This document shows, piece after piece, positions 1 through 11,585 of a stretch of 64,000 nt of DNA. The stretch covers positions 1,592,848-1,656,847 of the forward strand of contig NW_027062618.1 in assembly GCF_032884065.1 (NCBI RefSeq), given 5' to 3'. The notes below the pieces were generated by a model. The model was not told where the DNA came from. It was given only the letters and a program-made list of their open reading frames with translations, and ran no database searches. This DNA is from Artemia franciscana (Eukaryota > Arthropoda > Branchiopoda > Anostraca > Artemiidae). The position numbers and the translations under genes are program-made. Each line of letters begins with the position of its first letter. Position 1 is the first letter of the stretch.

Positions 1-1027
1 TAACTAAATACCTCGTGTTTGGTAAACTGTCACCAACTAAAGCAATATGGACGGAGTAATTTGTCAAACTAAATTTTAGATATCTATCATTATTATTATC
101 ATTATCTATCATTATATGTCATTATTATTAACTGGCCAACAAAACCGAAGAAAGTTTAGCAAACTTTGGCCTCACAACTTAATTTTAAAAGCACAAGACT
201 ATATACCCCACCTCTTCTGGAATGAATTAGTGATTCCTCTAAAGTGCACTGGCATCTATCGAGGTCCCAATGCTCATTTCCTAATTCTGTCATTTATGTC
301 GTTGAATATTACTGTTGGATTTGCTTCAACAGATGTAGGCTTTTTCAAGCGACAAATAATATTCTCGAATCAAGATTCAGTTTTATCATCAGAAAAGAGA
401 AGCTTGCAGCATATGTTTGTCAAACTACATTATCGAATTGACAACTATGAAACAACAAAACACTAAGACTTTTCGGACCTGGCAGTCTGATATGTTACTT
501 TAATTAGAGTCATGTTTCAGTTTCAATTTGTCTACAAAGTTTTCTGACTAATGACAAATCTATCTTTTGTTGATTTTACTAAGGACTTGGCATAGAAATT
601 CCACTTTCGTTTTGATGGTTATAATTTAAAAGCCCATATACTTTACAGTTTTTTAAAAACATAGATTTATGTTTCCCCTTAAAAAAAACAAGTTCTAACG
701 GTTAATCCCATCTGTTTTCACTTGAATTATTTATGATTCAGGACATTTAAATTCTATTGCTTTTTTTAAATGCCTTACATTTTGTTTTTCCCTGACAAAA
801 TTCGCTAGAAATTTTAATAGGATTTGTTTTTTAACTGTAATTTAGGTGATTCGGCAAATCTTCCTTTATAAAACAACTGATTTTTAATAACAACAAAAAA
901 GGACAATTTCAGCTTTTCTAGTCCGACAACATATTTATATTGTGTTACGAGCGATCTTTAGAACTGCCACAACATTCGTATTCTTTTTGTAACAGCACCT
1001 TTGATTAAAGTACTATTGAATTTTTAG
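1..1027. other. Left-edge intron of the cyclase gene, with a faint LINE ORF1-like patch
   Basis: No exon can be supported here. At about 205-370 on the + strand, two overlapping frames give LKCTGI followed by YYCWICFNRC. This resembles the PHD-type zinc finger found in ORF1 of some non-LTR retrotransposons, but the frames disagree and the match is weak. The rest is AT-rich unique-looking sequence. Confidence 0.25.
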
Positions 1028-1154
1028 GTCAATTTGGATACCAAAGAATTAAGATGGAGCCACTTGGCAACTCTGGTTGACTTCGGTTTCGAAATGCAAA
1101 AAGCTTTGAAGAGTATCAATGAACAAAGTTTTAACAATTTCATGCTTAGAATAG
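1028..1154 (+). CDS. ADCY3-like C2-domain exon a
   Basis: Acceptor tttttag at 1021-1027 and donor g|gtaagc at 1155. It encodes 42 codons plus one base, ending SFNNFMLRI and the first base of Gly, so the next intron is in phase 1. Exons further upstream are not visible in bases 1-1027. Confidence 0.9.
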
Positions 1155-4100
1155 GTAAGCTAACATAAACAATTAGGCCTACAGTCCAAGCTTTGTACCA
1201 AGTGTGTTTAAAATATAGATTTTAGATCTTTTTAACCTCTTAAAAAGATCTTAAGCACCAAATACTGCTACTTTTAGCCATCTTTTTGTGACTTTCCTTC
1301 GTGGACATATCGAACTCACATAAATAGACTTATTAAAAGAAAAAAGGCAAGGAAGACCCTTACAAGTGATATAACCAGTCATGTACATTCCATCCACAGA
1401 AATCTAAATGTTATTGGATTCCTCAATAAAATTTCACCCCATTAGGAGACTAGTAGTATAACCATTCCTACTCAGGGGCGTAGCTATAGTATTTTTATTG
1501 GGTGGGAGGCAAGAGGAGGAGCTACTGAAGTATGTCCTATTCAAGCGGTAATGAAGAAAAATAGCTATTTAACAAACACGCTACTTAGTGAATCTAAAAA
1601 CATTACGCATAACACTATAAACAATAAACACACAAGAAACAATCATACATATAAGTGCTGGTGCTTTGCTTTTTACTAAAATTGTCAACAATAAGCTGTT
1701 ATAGACGACAGTAGTATAGCGTAAACAAGCTTTCAGGTGGGTGAAAGTAATTGTCGCATAAACTCATCTTTTACAGCCAAATCCACCACTAATGCCGCAT
1801 TACATATGCCCCTCTACTTTCCCTAACCCCCACGCCCAGCACAGGATGCTAAATCTTATAATTGAACCAAGCTCTATTCTAATGGCTATCATGCTATTCA
1901 TTTACTCGTAATTTTGAATGGATTTTGACCCTGTAAGATTTAATTTGTTGTACTAAACTTTTAATTTACATGATTTATTGAAATATTGTTTATGGTTTTT
2001 ATTAAAATGATTCATTTGTGGGTTCGCCGATTTATATTAATAAGTAGTATTGGTATCAGCGGGCCCCATAAAGCCGAAACAAAAATCATACGCAGCGCGT
2101 TATTATCCGCTTGGCATTATTTGACAAAGAATATCCAGAAAATATGATTAATTCTTGGCATTATTGCCACTGAAACCTTAAATACATTGAAAATTGCCAG
2201 GGATGCCAACTGGAAGGGAGCATTGAGTCCTAGAGTTTGAAAGTTACCTTCCCCTTTGTAACTCTATTTAAAAAACGAATTCTATAGAAATTACAAAAAA
2301 AATGATTGTGTAAGTCAGGGTATGGGGGTACACATTTCCGGTGGGGGGGGGGGGTTCACTGAAAATCATTTTTATGTCTATAATTCTCTTCACAAGTAAA
2401 ACTCGGTCTCCTACTGCTACATGATAAAACTGATAGCAATAGAAAAGAGAATGGATTGGTGCAGCTTATACGTGCACACAAAATTTTGAAATTGTGGGGA
2501 AAATGTACATAGTTTGTTTAAATTCAGGTAATTCTATTTTCAGCAGACATTTTGTACAGCATGCTGATGCAAAGGTAAATGTCCCACAAGTAGCGCTGAC
2601 GTCGTGGGAAATGCGACTAATTTCAGTCATAACTCTTAGTACATTTATGTCAATTCTTTTTCTGGAACTGGTCGGAAAAATATTTAGAAAAGTGAAAATA
2701 GTAAGAAGTAAGTATGGTATTATACATAGACAGTTCTATATTCATGGGTTAGTATATGAAACCGGAAAATAAGAAATGGGACGTTATCACCGCTTATTTG
2801 GCTTTTCAATTATAAATAAGAAGATTTGGAGCTGAACTCGGGTTTTGATTTCAACGTTGGAAGTAAAAAATTAAAACAGCTAATGATTCCTGGAGTAGAT
2901 TGCCCTCTATCAAATTCCATGATCAAACTAGAACCAATTTATGTCTAGTTATAGTACGAATTATAAAAAGCTCTAAGTCTTATTTTTTTTCAATGATCTC
3001 TTTTTCATTCAGGAAATGATTTTCACTGTAAATCTACATTCTTACTCTTCAATGATTCTATTTTTGTCCTATTTGCAGACGTAGAGGGTGTATATTCATG
3101 TACACTTTTGAAGGTTTTGTAACAAGAGAGTCTAATCTTGAACTAATAGATTTAAGGAAGTAGAAGCACCTCAAATATCATGGAAAACAATTGGCCTGAG
3201 CGAATGTGGTGAAACAGGAAGCATAGGAACATTTTTCAATTTTGCCATTAACTAGGTTTATGTTTTTACTTGATAAAACAGTTTCAGAGGCAGTATATTT
3301 GGGAAAATATTAATCTGGAACATATTGTGAAGTGTAATGGACGCCTGTTTTTCTGGGTTTCCTTATAAAAACAAGCCTGGATTAATTAAAAAAAATTGTC
3401 TGCTCTAAGTAAGGAGCAAATTTGACACACGAGCAACAGTTATAAATCATAGTTTTTAATCGTTTTTAATCATAGTTTTAATCCTAATAAATCGTAGTTT
3501 TTTCCAAATTATTGGGGGTGGGAGGCAACTGCCCCCCCCCTCAGCGACACCACTACCCCTACTGAAAAGTCATTGCAGCACCAAAATGCGTGAGGTCAAC
3601 ACATATGTACACGCTTATTCTCCATCTTGTCTGTACAGAGCTTCCTCAAAATCCATTACAACACTTAACTACTTACTCTGCTATATTTTCTTTAACATGT
3701 CCCACTGTTCAAGCAATATATGCAGTAGTTTACAATTAGTAAGCGACATAAGGTTTTAACAATGAGTAATATAAAGACCTGCTGGTAATATAAGGTATTT
3801 GCTGAGGAATACGGTAAAATTATAAGAGTGGAAATCGACGATAGTTTCGAAAAGTAAAATCGCCAGCGCCATCTGACTTTGTTTGACCAAAAATTGCTGC
3901 TCAGTTGTATTTTGAGGTACTTCAAAATGCAAGGGAGGGTAATAAAAGCACAATTTTCTACCCAGTAGGCCTACCAGCTTAAAGTCAACTAGCCTGCATA
4001 AATACAAGATTTTCCTAGGCCTGGCCTCGGCTTACTTTATGCACACAAAATCTCAGCTCAAAATGATTAATGAAAATCACATCTTAAATGCTATGGCATT

Positions 4101-5429
4101 GTTTATTAATTGCGTTAAATGTTAATTTTTCCTTGAAATTTTCTACTGTTTTAACGACGTCACTTGGACGCTAGATTGTAACTTGAAATAGTACTATTTG
4201 ATCCCAAATTTCCCACGTTAAATTTGTTGAAGATTCGATTCTTATAAGATCCTATTTTCTTTGGTCTTCGTTTGAACAAAAATATAAAAGAGAGTCTCAG
4301 AAAATTTTAAGCAAAGGTCAAAATACTTGTAATGTTGCTGACTTGCACTGAGATTTTTTTTTCTTAGAAATAGGTCTACTACCAAAACAGTTGTGTGAGG
4401 AAATACATGCTTAAATGTCTAATTTCATTCTCTAAGGCTGCAGCTTAATCTGAAACCATATTGTCTTGAACTACTATCTTGCCCTCTAATTTGTAATTTG
4501 TTTGTGTAAATTTTGTTATTTGATATTTTTAAAACAGTTAATTTGTAAAATTCTTGAGGAAGGTCTATTCTTGAAAAAAAAGTAGGGATGGGGAGGAAAA
4601 ACTCATCTGGACTTAGATTATGCTGATGGTCTAAGCATCCTCGATGAAAGTGTGAGCAAAATGAATGAACTTTTAGTTTTTGCAAGTTCAGGGTACTAGA
4701 ATAGGTTTAAAAATTAATGTTTTAAGACTAAGTCACTAAGGCTAGGAATAAGTGAAGATGAAGAGGTGACGTTGAGTAACGAAAAGATTGATCAGGTGGG
4801 CAGCTTCACTAACCTTGGCAGTATTATTAGTAAAAACGGTGGGAACAGTAAAGATATTGAAAGTAGAATAATCAAGGATCAGGGTGCTTTTTCATAGTTA
4901 AAAAAAGTTAGGAAGAATCGGAAGATAAGTCTGCATACCAAGATTAGAATATTAGAAGCTACAGTGACCACAATGGTCAAATATGGCTCTGAAGCATGGG
5001 CGCTCCGAAAACCGAATGAAAATTTGCTAGATTTTTTCCAGATAAATTGCGCACTGATTTTTCTGGGTACCGGACTGACTGACCATATTTCAACCAGTAG
5101 ACTGTGCGAAAAATATGGTTCAATCCCACTCTTCTAGGTCAATAATGAAAGACAGGTTGAGATGGCTAGGGCACGTTGTGCGGATGAAGTATGACAGATT
5201 GCTGAAGATTGCCCTTTTTGGCCAACCGTTTAGGGCTAAACGGAAAGCAGGTTAACCTCATCTGGGGCGAGAGGACGTCATAAAGAAAAATTCAAAGAAA
5301 ATGGGAACTTCCTGGGAGGATCTAAAAAGGGAGGCTTTGAATAGATTGGGAAGGGGGAGGAACGTGCTTAGCTGTATTAGCCTCAAGCGGCTTGGTGCTG
5401 CGGTGAGTTGTTAGTAGCAGCAGTATTTC

Positions 5430-5478
<49 letters not shown>

Positions 5479-8400
5479 AGCAGGACATAAACAGTATTTC
5501 TGGCTCTAAAGGGTAAGGGGATAGAGGTACAGCATAAACGCATATTAATTCCTGGTTTCCTTCCATCTATACTGTTGACTTGTTTTTCTAGCAAAACTCA
5601 TTTTTCAAGTAATGCTCCCATCGATACACGTCGGATATACTTTCATACGTTATCCCCACTGTTTCTGTAGTTTTCCTGAGCACCGAAATTAGCAATGGGC
5701 TTACTCAGTTTTTTTTTCGTTGGTACCGAAATTAGCAAGTTGCTGCTCCAACTGTGGAATCATAAGGAGCCGGACACATGTGCCAAGGCATCGACTCTAG
5801 TTTTACCGAGATTCTCACACATTATTTCTGCTGATAAAGCTGGTGACTGGCAAATTAAAATTAAAGTTCATAATAATGTATATGTGTAAAAATTGTCTCA
5901 ATAGTGAGCTCACTATTGTAACAATGGTGACAGTAGTGACAAAAAGCATCAATAGTGGCCAAAACCCAAATAAAAGGTTACTGGATTTCAAGTATCATAG
6001 TTTTTTCAGTTTTATATTATTTATTAAAATAAATAGCATGAGGAGACCTATATAATGCTTACGACTCTAGTGTTGTCATGCTAAACATAAAAATCGTATC
6101 CCAATCAAGTGCAATGGCGGATCCATGGATGGGGGGTGGTGTGGGATGGAGGGACCCTGCCCCCAAGTTTTCTTTTGGCACCATCATCTCTTGTTTTTCT
6201 ATTTTCAACTCTTTTTATCAAAATAATTTGTGGAATTTGGTCAATTATTGGTGCCCTTGTTACATTGGCCCCTGCAACATTTTGCTTATTGGCACCCTTG
6301 TTACATTAGCCCCTCCCCTGAAATTTTGCTCTAGATCCGCCCCTGATCAAGTCAATAGTTTATTATTTGACAGGCTCTTTTTTATGGCTCTTCCGTTGAG
6401 TGGAATCCTGTCATCTTTTACCAGTATATTACGGAACTACACTGCCGTGCTAGGTGCACGAAACATGTCTCAACTAAGGGGGGGATCTCAATTACTCTTT
6501 AATTGAGTCCAGTTTTTTTTGTGTAATAATTAACTATGTTTGGTTCTATGTTAGGAGTGATTCAGGGACCTCATTGCTATAATGTTATGTTTGTCATTGC
6601 TATAACGTTATGTTTATCGATTGTTGTCATCGACACGCGTTGTGCCGACCTCAGGCGGCTTGGTGGTACAGAGAGTTTTTAATAATATAAAAACGTATAT
6701 TCATCTGAGCAAATATTCTAATTCTCAGTAAAGGCTGTATCCAGGGGGGGGGGGGGCTTCAGGTTTTAACCTCCCCCTATGTTAATTGTACGACAAGTAA
6801 AAACGTCAGAAAAATGTATGTAAACGAATTTTGATGCAATTAAAAAAAATTGTAAAACCCCTCCAAAAAAATGCCCCTATCCAAAACAAGAATACTCGAT
6901 AAACCCTTGTGTTCAGCTTTTGTGCCGGTTCCTTTTCATTGAAAATAACGAACGCAATCTTTTGTCTATTCTAAGAATAAATCTCAGAAATATGCTCCTA
7001 TTATAAGCTTAACAACTTTATTTTAACTTGCTAAGTATTCCAGTTGTCCTACAGGTCTCTTTTCGTTCAAATCCATTAGCTCTTTTCATTTCAGAAGTAA
7101 ATTACGGAGCCACAGTCACATACAACATAAAATCTTATCTGAATCAAGTTGAATATTTCGACTGTTTCATAGGTTCTGGAGAGCCTGGGGATGGCCTCCC
7201 TAGCCATCAATGGCCCTGAGGAACCTTTATCCCATTATAGATTGCGCTTCTGTTACAGGTCCCTTCTCTTGAAAACAGCTAATTTTACTCTGTTTTAGGA
7301 ATCAATCATGGCCCTGTCACTGCTGGTGTGATCGGAGCAAGTAAACCCCATTATGACATTTGGGGAAATACTGTAAACGTGGCATCTAGAATGGAGAGCA
7401 CTGGCAAAGCAGGGTTTATACAGGTAAGTTCAGTTTGTAAATACTCGTACATGGACCGAATATTTTCACATTGGTTAAGTTGTGTTGCAGAAAATGGCCT
7501 AATATCAGCAAGGGGTGGCCACCCGGGGAAAAAATCACTAGATTTTAGTGATTTGTTTGTAGACGTGGTGATTTTCTGAAATAATCTAGTGACTTATGTG
7601 CAAATTAGTGATAAGCTTTAGGCAAAATAAAAAACCACTAGAAATAGTGATAAATGACTAGAAATGCCAACGGATATAAGAAACCTGCCACTGGGTAGTT
7701 GCACATAGTTGAAATATTTAGAGGTATTCCCATTCCTTAGCGTTATCACTAGTTATGTAGCTTTTAGTCTTGTTTCATGCCAGCAGTGACAAATTTACAA
7801 ATATCCGAGTGTTCAACCGAAATGAATATTCTTCTGATTTTTTACCATAAAGGGTTGCAAGGTGACGTTTAAAATAGTATTGCATTGATTTCGACTTATT
7901 GGCAGTTTTTCCATATTTGATTTCTTTTTGTGAACTTTCTTGGGCTTTCTGACTTCTTTACTGCAATAGTATTTTTATAGGTCAACTCGCCATCAACAAC
8001 TATAAAACCTGAAATCTGGTGATGTAGAATTTGTCTATTCAGGTAAAATTCACGTGATGTATAAGATAGGAAGGGCTTAAGGCTTTTGATGAATAAGAAA
8101 GCCTCTAAGTATTTCTTAGCGTTAGGAGGGTGTTAATATTAGAATTTTTGTCACACCCTTTATCAACAAATTGTATAGGGTATAAGTCATACTGTTGTAT
8201 GTCCCACAACGGGAGATCAATTGTGTTGACGGATTTAAATACAGTTGCCTCCACAAATTAACAAGACTCTACTCAAACACCGTGATAAAGTTGTAGGAAA
8301 AAACAGACAATAATTTCAAAAAAATTGCTAGTAATTAAGATGTCAGAGAAAAATTTATTAGAAAATAATCCTTTAGACAACACTGCCTTTCAATTTAGCA

Positions 8401-10111
8401 AGGAGTTACAGACTGCTTTAAAAGGTTTAAGTAACAATACAGATTCTGGTAATGATAGTAAGGTAACTTGACTTATAAAATATAGAGTATATTTATTCAC
8501 TACAATAGCCGGAGCTAGCATTAGCATGTCATGACAAAAATAATTTATACCTTCAAAAACACTCACAGGAAAATTTAAACAAACATTATATTAATCAAAC
8601 ATTAAATATTAGTCGGGTCAATATTATTAAAATGACGGGTAAAATATGGGACAAATGATTTGCGATATCTCTCAGTACTATAGGCTGAGCAAGTCAGTAA
8701 CTGTGGACAATTCTTTTTTATTTGTCGGAGTCTAGTAACTGGTCCTTCAGTTGGGGGGGCTCTCAAGGTTGGGTAGTAGACGACAATGAGTTAGGGAATT
8801 CAAACAATTTAGTTCAAATCTATATGTTAAGCCATGTCTACGACTATCAAGTGAGTCCAAATTGAGTTATTTTAGTACATCCTCGTAAGTTGAGTAGTTT
8901 TGTCCAAGTATAATTTTTACAGCTCTTTTTTTTGTGTCGTCTCAAGTCTATCTGTTTGATGTTTTGTCAATCCCGGATGCCAAGCAGGACATGCATACAC
9001 AAGAGAAGGTCTAACATAGCTGCAGTATACAGACTTAAAAACCTCAAAACCTCAGTATACAGACTTTGGTGTACCAAATCTTTTTAGGTTGGAAAATGAA
9101 TGTAAAAGCGAGGCGCCTTTTTTAGTCAGATAGTCAACGTGCGAATTTCATCTTAAATCATCGTCCAAAAGTATCCCAAGTATTTTAACAGTTTTCTTTG
9201 TTGGTAGTATAGAATTATGAGAAGAGTGGTTGTTACCCCTTAGGAAGGAAAAAGTCATATAAGACTTGAAATACAAAAGGGTTAGAAAGGTAGAGATAAG
9301 ATATTGAGAATTATTAACCTGATTTTTGATTAAAAGAAAATAGATTTTGATTTTTGGAACACTTTAATTGAATCCCGTCACAATACAGGTCAGAATAGTC
9401 AGTATTGTAATTATTGAGACGTTAGCCTTATGTTGGTATGTATAAAATTGCTTAACATGATTAGTTATTAGAGCGTTAATTGTTAGAGTAATAGATACTG
9501 AGGATGCAATTGACAGCGGAACATAGTGTGTTTTTTTTGGAAAAAATAGAAAATGTGTTGACAAAGTTTTCACATTTAGATTAATAATGAAAAAGTTAAC
9601 AATTATCATTATTTAAAATCCAGGAATACAATTCAGGTAATTATCAGGCTGCTATGGGCCTGAGTTTTACAGAGTATGTTATAAATGAGCATTTCGGTCA
9701 GTTGATAAAAGATCTTCAGTAAAGGTTGTATCCCTGTATAGTATACTAGATAAGTAGGTTAAAATGGTTTATCTTATGTATGAAAACAACATTGCACTTG
9801 TTAAGGTTGGAGGTAGGAGCCGAGGCTAGTATTACGACTGGTATACAATTAGGGGATAAGCTCGGGGGTGTCTTATCGTTTATATGGATTATGTACGTCA
9901 TATAGTGAAGAGTAAGTGACACAACGGGAAAGTCTCCAGTCTACATGACTCCTTGTTTTTTATAAGATATTTTTTTCTGTTTTAGGTTACAGAAGAGACA
10001 ACACAGATTTTGCAAAGATTTGGATTTATATTTGAGCAAAGAGGCCTAGTAAAAATAAAAGGTAAAGGCCAGTTGATGACCTATTATCTCATTGGTAAAA
10101 ACTCTTCCTGA
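1028..10111 (+). CDS. ADCY3-like: ADCY3-like adenylyl cyclase, last three coding exons (gene partial at left edge)
   Basis: The 3' end of a membrane adenylyl cyclase, which makes cAMP from ATP. Exons 1028-1154, 7299-7423 and 9986-10111 join in frame (378 nt, 125 residues plus TGA) and cover the end of the second catalytic domain (C2). Visible motifs are [30 protein letters not shown] and [14 protein letters not shown]. By comparison with mammalian C2 domains these contain the adenine-contacting Asp (HYDIWG), the catalytic Asn and Arg (GNTVNVASR) and the phosphate-binding Lys (KGKG), so this half-site looks intact. [16 protein letters not shown] and RMEST are closer to the ADCY3 class than to other isoforms as I remember them. 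The protein ends a few residues after the domain. The transmembrane parts and the C1 domain must lie left of the window. Introns are 6.1 and 2.6 kb. Confidence 0.93.
1473..3555. mobile_element. Possible non-autonomous hAT-like element, about 2.1 kb
   Basis: The left end reads CAGGGGCGTAGCT. The reverse complement of the right end reads TAGTGGTGTCGCT, which agrees at 10 of 13 positions. The flanks ttcctact (1465-1472) and cccctact (3556-3563) match at 6 of 8, as expected of a decayed 8-bp hAT target duplication. G-rich blocks lie just inside both ends. No transposase is readable; an open frame at 2494-2772 gives an unrecognised peptide. The pairing of the two ends is inferred and could be chance. 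Confidence 0.35.
4605..5476 (+). mobile_element. RTE-like LINE, 5'-truncated, with poly(A) tail
   Basis: The translation shows the end of a reverse transcriptase and its downstream region: [20 protein letters not shown], then [18 protein letters not shown], then [20 protein letters not shown]. The active-site box is YADG where YADD is expected, so the second catalytic Asp is lost. Stops and frame changes interrupt the frame at several places. It ends LGTSW..., [11 protein letters not shown]-like, a gtagcagcag tail and then 42 A's (5435-5476). A dead copy in the first visible cyclase intron. Confidence 0.85.
6112..6345. mobile_element. hAT-like MITE (234 bp)
   Basis: The left end CAATGGCGGATC and the inverted right end CAGGGGCGGATC form a short terminal inverted repeat. 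The flanking octamers atcaagtg (6104-6111) and atcaagtc (6346-6353) differ only in the last base, as expected of an 8-bp hAT target duplication. It has no coding capacity. The open frames crossing it are accidental. Confidence 0.65.
6638..6685 (+). mobile_element. Very short RTE-like LINE 3' tail fragment
   Basis: The stretch gcctcaggcggcttggtgg-like at about 6650 matches the last codons (LRRLG) of the RTE-like LINE that ends at 5476. Only some 40 bp is left, so the call rests on this one short similarity. Confidence 0.3.
7299..7423 (+). CDS. ADCY3-like C2-domain exon b (catalytic core)
   Basis: Acceptor ctgttttag ends at 7298; donor cag|gtaagt follows 7423. The exon begins with the last two bases of a split Gly codon and carries the INHGPV, GVIGA and [14 protein letters not shown] blocks with the catalytic Asn and Arg. 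It ends in phase 0 after GFIQ. Confidence 0.95.
8340..8471 (+). CDS. Small open frame with a possible splice donor (unrecognised)
   Basis: An ATG at 8340 opens a 43-codon frame beginning [19 protein letters not shown], rich in Asn, Leu and Asp. At codon 41 the sequence aag|gtaact makes a plausible 5' splice site, and the frame closes soon after. It lies in the last cyclase intron on the same strand. It could be an alternative exon, the start of a nested gene, the N-terminus of a lost transposon protein, or chance. No family is recognised. Confidence 0.2.
   Translation: MSEKNLLENNPLDNTAFQFSKELQTALKGLSNNTDSGNDSKVT
8610..9262 (-). mobile_element. Non-LTR retrotransposon remnant, C-terminal part of ORF2
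   Basis: Reading the minus strand from about 9,260 downward gives [44 protein letters not shown]-type and [15 protein letters not shown] blocks, then [17 protein letters not shown] and a stop near 8,613. This is the conserved tail of LINE ORF2 proteins after the reverse transcriptase palm. Frame changes interrupt it and everything upstream is missing. It sits antisense in the last intron of the cyclase gene. Confidence 0.75.
9986..10111 (+). CDS. ADCY3-like terminal exon
   Basis: Acceptor ctgttttag ends at 9985 behind a T-rich tract. It encodes [13 protein letters not shown], then the KIKGKG lysine loop, and ends YLIGKNSS with TGA at 10109-10111. The family often continues some tens of residues past this point; here the tail is only a few residues. 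Confidence 0.94.
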   Translation, partial: VTEETTQILQRFGFIFEQRGLVKIKGKGQLMTYYLIGKNSS

Positions 10112-10244
10112 TATTGGTTTCAGTACTGTTATGTAAGCAATTTAAATTTCAACGGAATCATTCCGTTCCAATCAGGAAAACCTATCAAAGAATATTTGTA
10201 TGAGAATCTTTCTAAGAAATACGTTATTTATTTTTGTATTTGTG

Positions 10245-10301
10245 AATAAATCCGAGCTATTGGAGCTTTTTTTTTAAATATACTTATATCTGGGTAATAA
10301 A
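10245..10301 (+). promoter_or_regulatory. Candidate poly(A) signals of the cyclase gene
   Basis: Two AATAAA hexamers, at 10245-10250 and 10296-10301, lie 134 and 185 bp after the cyclase stop. Either could serve as its poly(A) signal. No transcript evidence is available. Confidence 0.5.
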
Positions 10302-11453
10302 AGGTCGTACTCCTGGGAGGATCGTCAATGGTTTTGGATTGTTTTTGAAAAGCAAAAATACCAAAAACATCCATTTGTTTTATTCTTTAATACAAAAAAA
10401 ACAATCCTAGAAAGAAATGTTTGCAGTTGAATACCCTTAACCACCTAAATGTGCAGAACACCCCCTTCCCATTTCCAACTCAAATCCCTGGCTTGGAGAT
10501 GTGTTAAAAAAGTGTTAGTGGTAATATATAAAAGTTCTTTAAGTTGTATCTGTTTGATCTAGAGTAGTTTTGTTTTTGTCCATTTTTAGAAAAGAACAAA
10601 TTTTAGAATTTTTACAAAAACCTTCTGAAACTGAAATTTAATTTATGGAAGTGACAGTGTCAAATCTCAATTGTACTACCTCAGAATATATATCCCCTCC
10701 CCCGTGCTATATGGAATGCGTCGGTAGTTTCCTTAGAAATTAGCCTCTGCCTTCTCATTTAATACTGGAAGGTAAGGTGTGGATATTTCTATCTATTTCC
10801 TAAAAAGTATACACATCTTTAAATGATAATCTTGCTTCCTTATTCCATGGTGAAATCTGGTTGTCACTTAGCCATGTGAAGTATTTAAATATATCGCAAC
10901 AAATTAACATTATTACCTAACTTGCCTACCTTGGTAGACCAGTTGACGTGTTTGTCTTATTGAACTTAGTAGACGAATATTCAATGACAAGGTTTCAAGA
11001 TATTGAGAAAAATGGATATTACTGTACTCTGCGTCTCAATTAAGAACCACGCTTTCACATTATTCCTTATTTCTAGAGAGATAAATACCCCCCACGGTCT
11101 GGCTGGGCATTGTAGAAATTCTTGTAGAAATACAGAATTGATTGATTTTTGAAGACTTTTTTTGTAGACTTTTTTTTAAAGAATTTTAAAGACTTTTTTG
11201 ATTTTTGTTTACGGGTTATCAAGCTTGAAGGTGCCATGTGCCATTGTGCCATCAAGCTTGAAGGTGCCAACTGCATGTGCCATTAGTCGAATGAAAAGCT
11301 AAGAGAATTACATATCAACCTTAATTAAAACTGCAAGAAGCAACAGAAATTTGCCGCATTTTATTCACTAATGCTGCAAAAAGGTCAAATCAGTTAGTGA
11401 TAAAAATCGAACAGGTTCAAATCTACAAAGCAAATGTTTTCACATCAATTCTT
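10302..11453. other. Convergent intergenic spacer between cyclase and globin B
   Basis: The cyclase (+) and globin B (-) stop codons face each other across about 1.34 kb. Beyond the cyclase poly(A) hexamers I see only AT-rich sequence with no convincing gene or repeat. A short duplicated phrase, caagcttgaaggtgcca, occurs twice near 11,220-11,270. An AATAAA on the - strand at 11360-11365, about 90 nt after the globin B stop, is a usable poly(A) signal for that gene. Confidence 0.5.
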
Positions 11454-11585
11454 TTATTGATTTAGAGATATTCCCATAACGTTTATAAATATTTTTAGTG
11501 CAATTACCCAGGATTCAAGGTCGAAATCTGTCATTTCTTCCTCCATTTCTTCAACCATGAATTCCAATAAGACAGTCCCAAACCT
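11454..11585 (-). CDS. Globin B exon 3
   Basis: Acceptor tttcttttttgcag ends at 11586. 43 codons, RFGTVLLEFMVEEMEEEM then DFDLESWVIALKIF, forming the rest of helix G and helix H. TAA at 11456-11454 is overlapped by an AATAAA hexamer (11453-11458). Confidence 0.93.
   Translation of the reverse strand, partial: RFGTVLLEFMVEEMEEEMTDFDLESWVIALKIFINVMGISLNQ

Noticed and set aside
116-466. 116-codon open frame
   Set aside because: Unrecognised peptide. Parts of an overlapping frame look like a LINE zinc finger, so it is noted only as a weak remnant.
2494-2772. 92-codon open frame as a cyclase exon
   Set aside because: No similarity to any cyclase segment, and the flanking cyclase exons already join in frame without it.
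6078-6506. 142-codon open frame
   Set aside because: It crosses the hAT-like MITE with its inverted ends and target duplication; the peptide is low-complexity and unrecognised.
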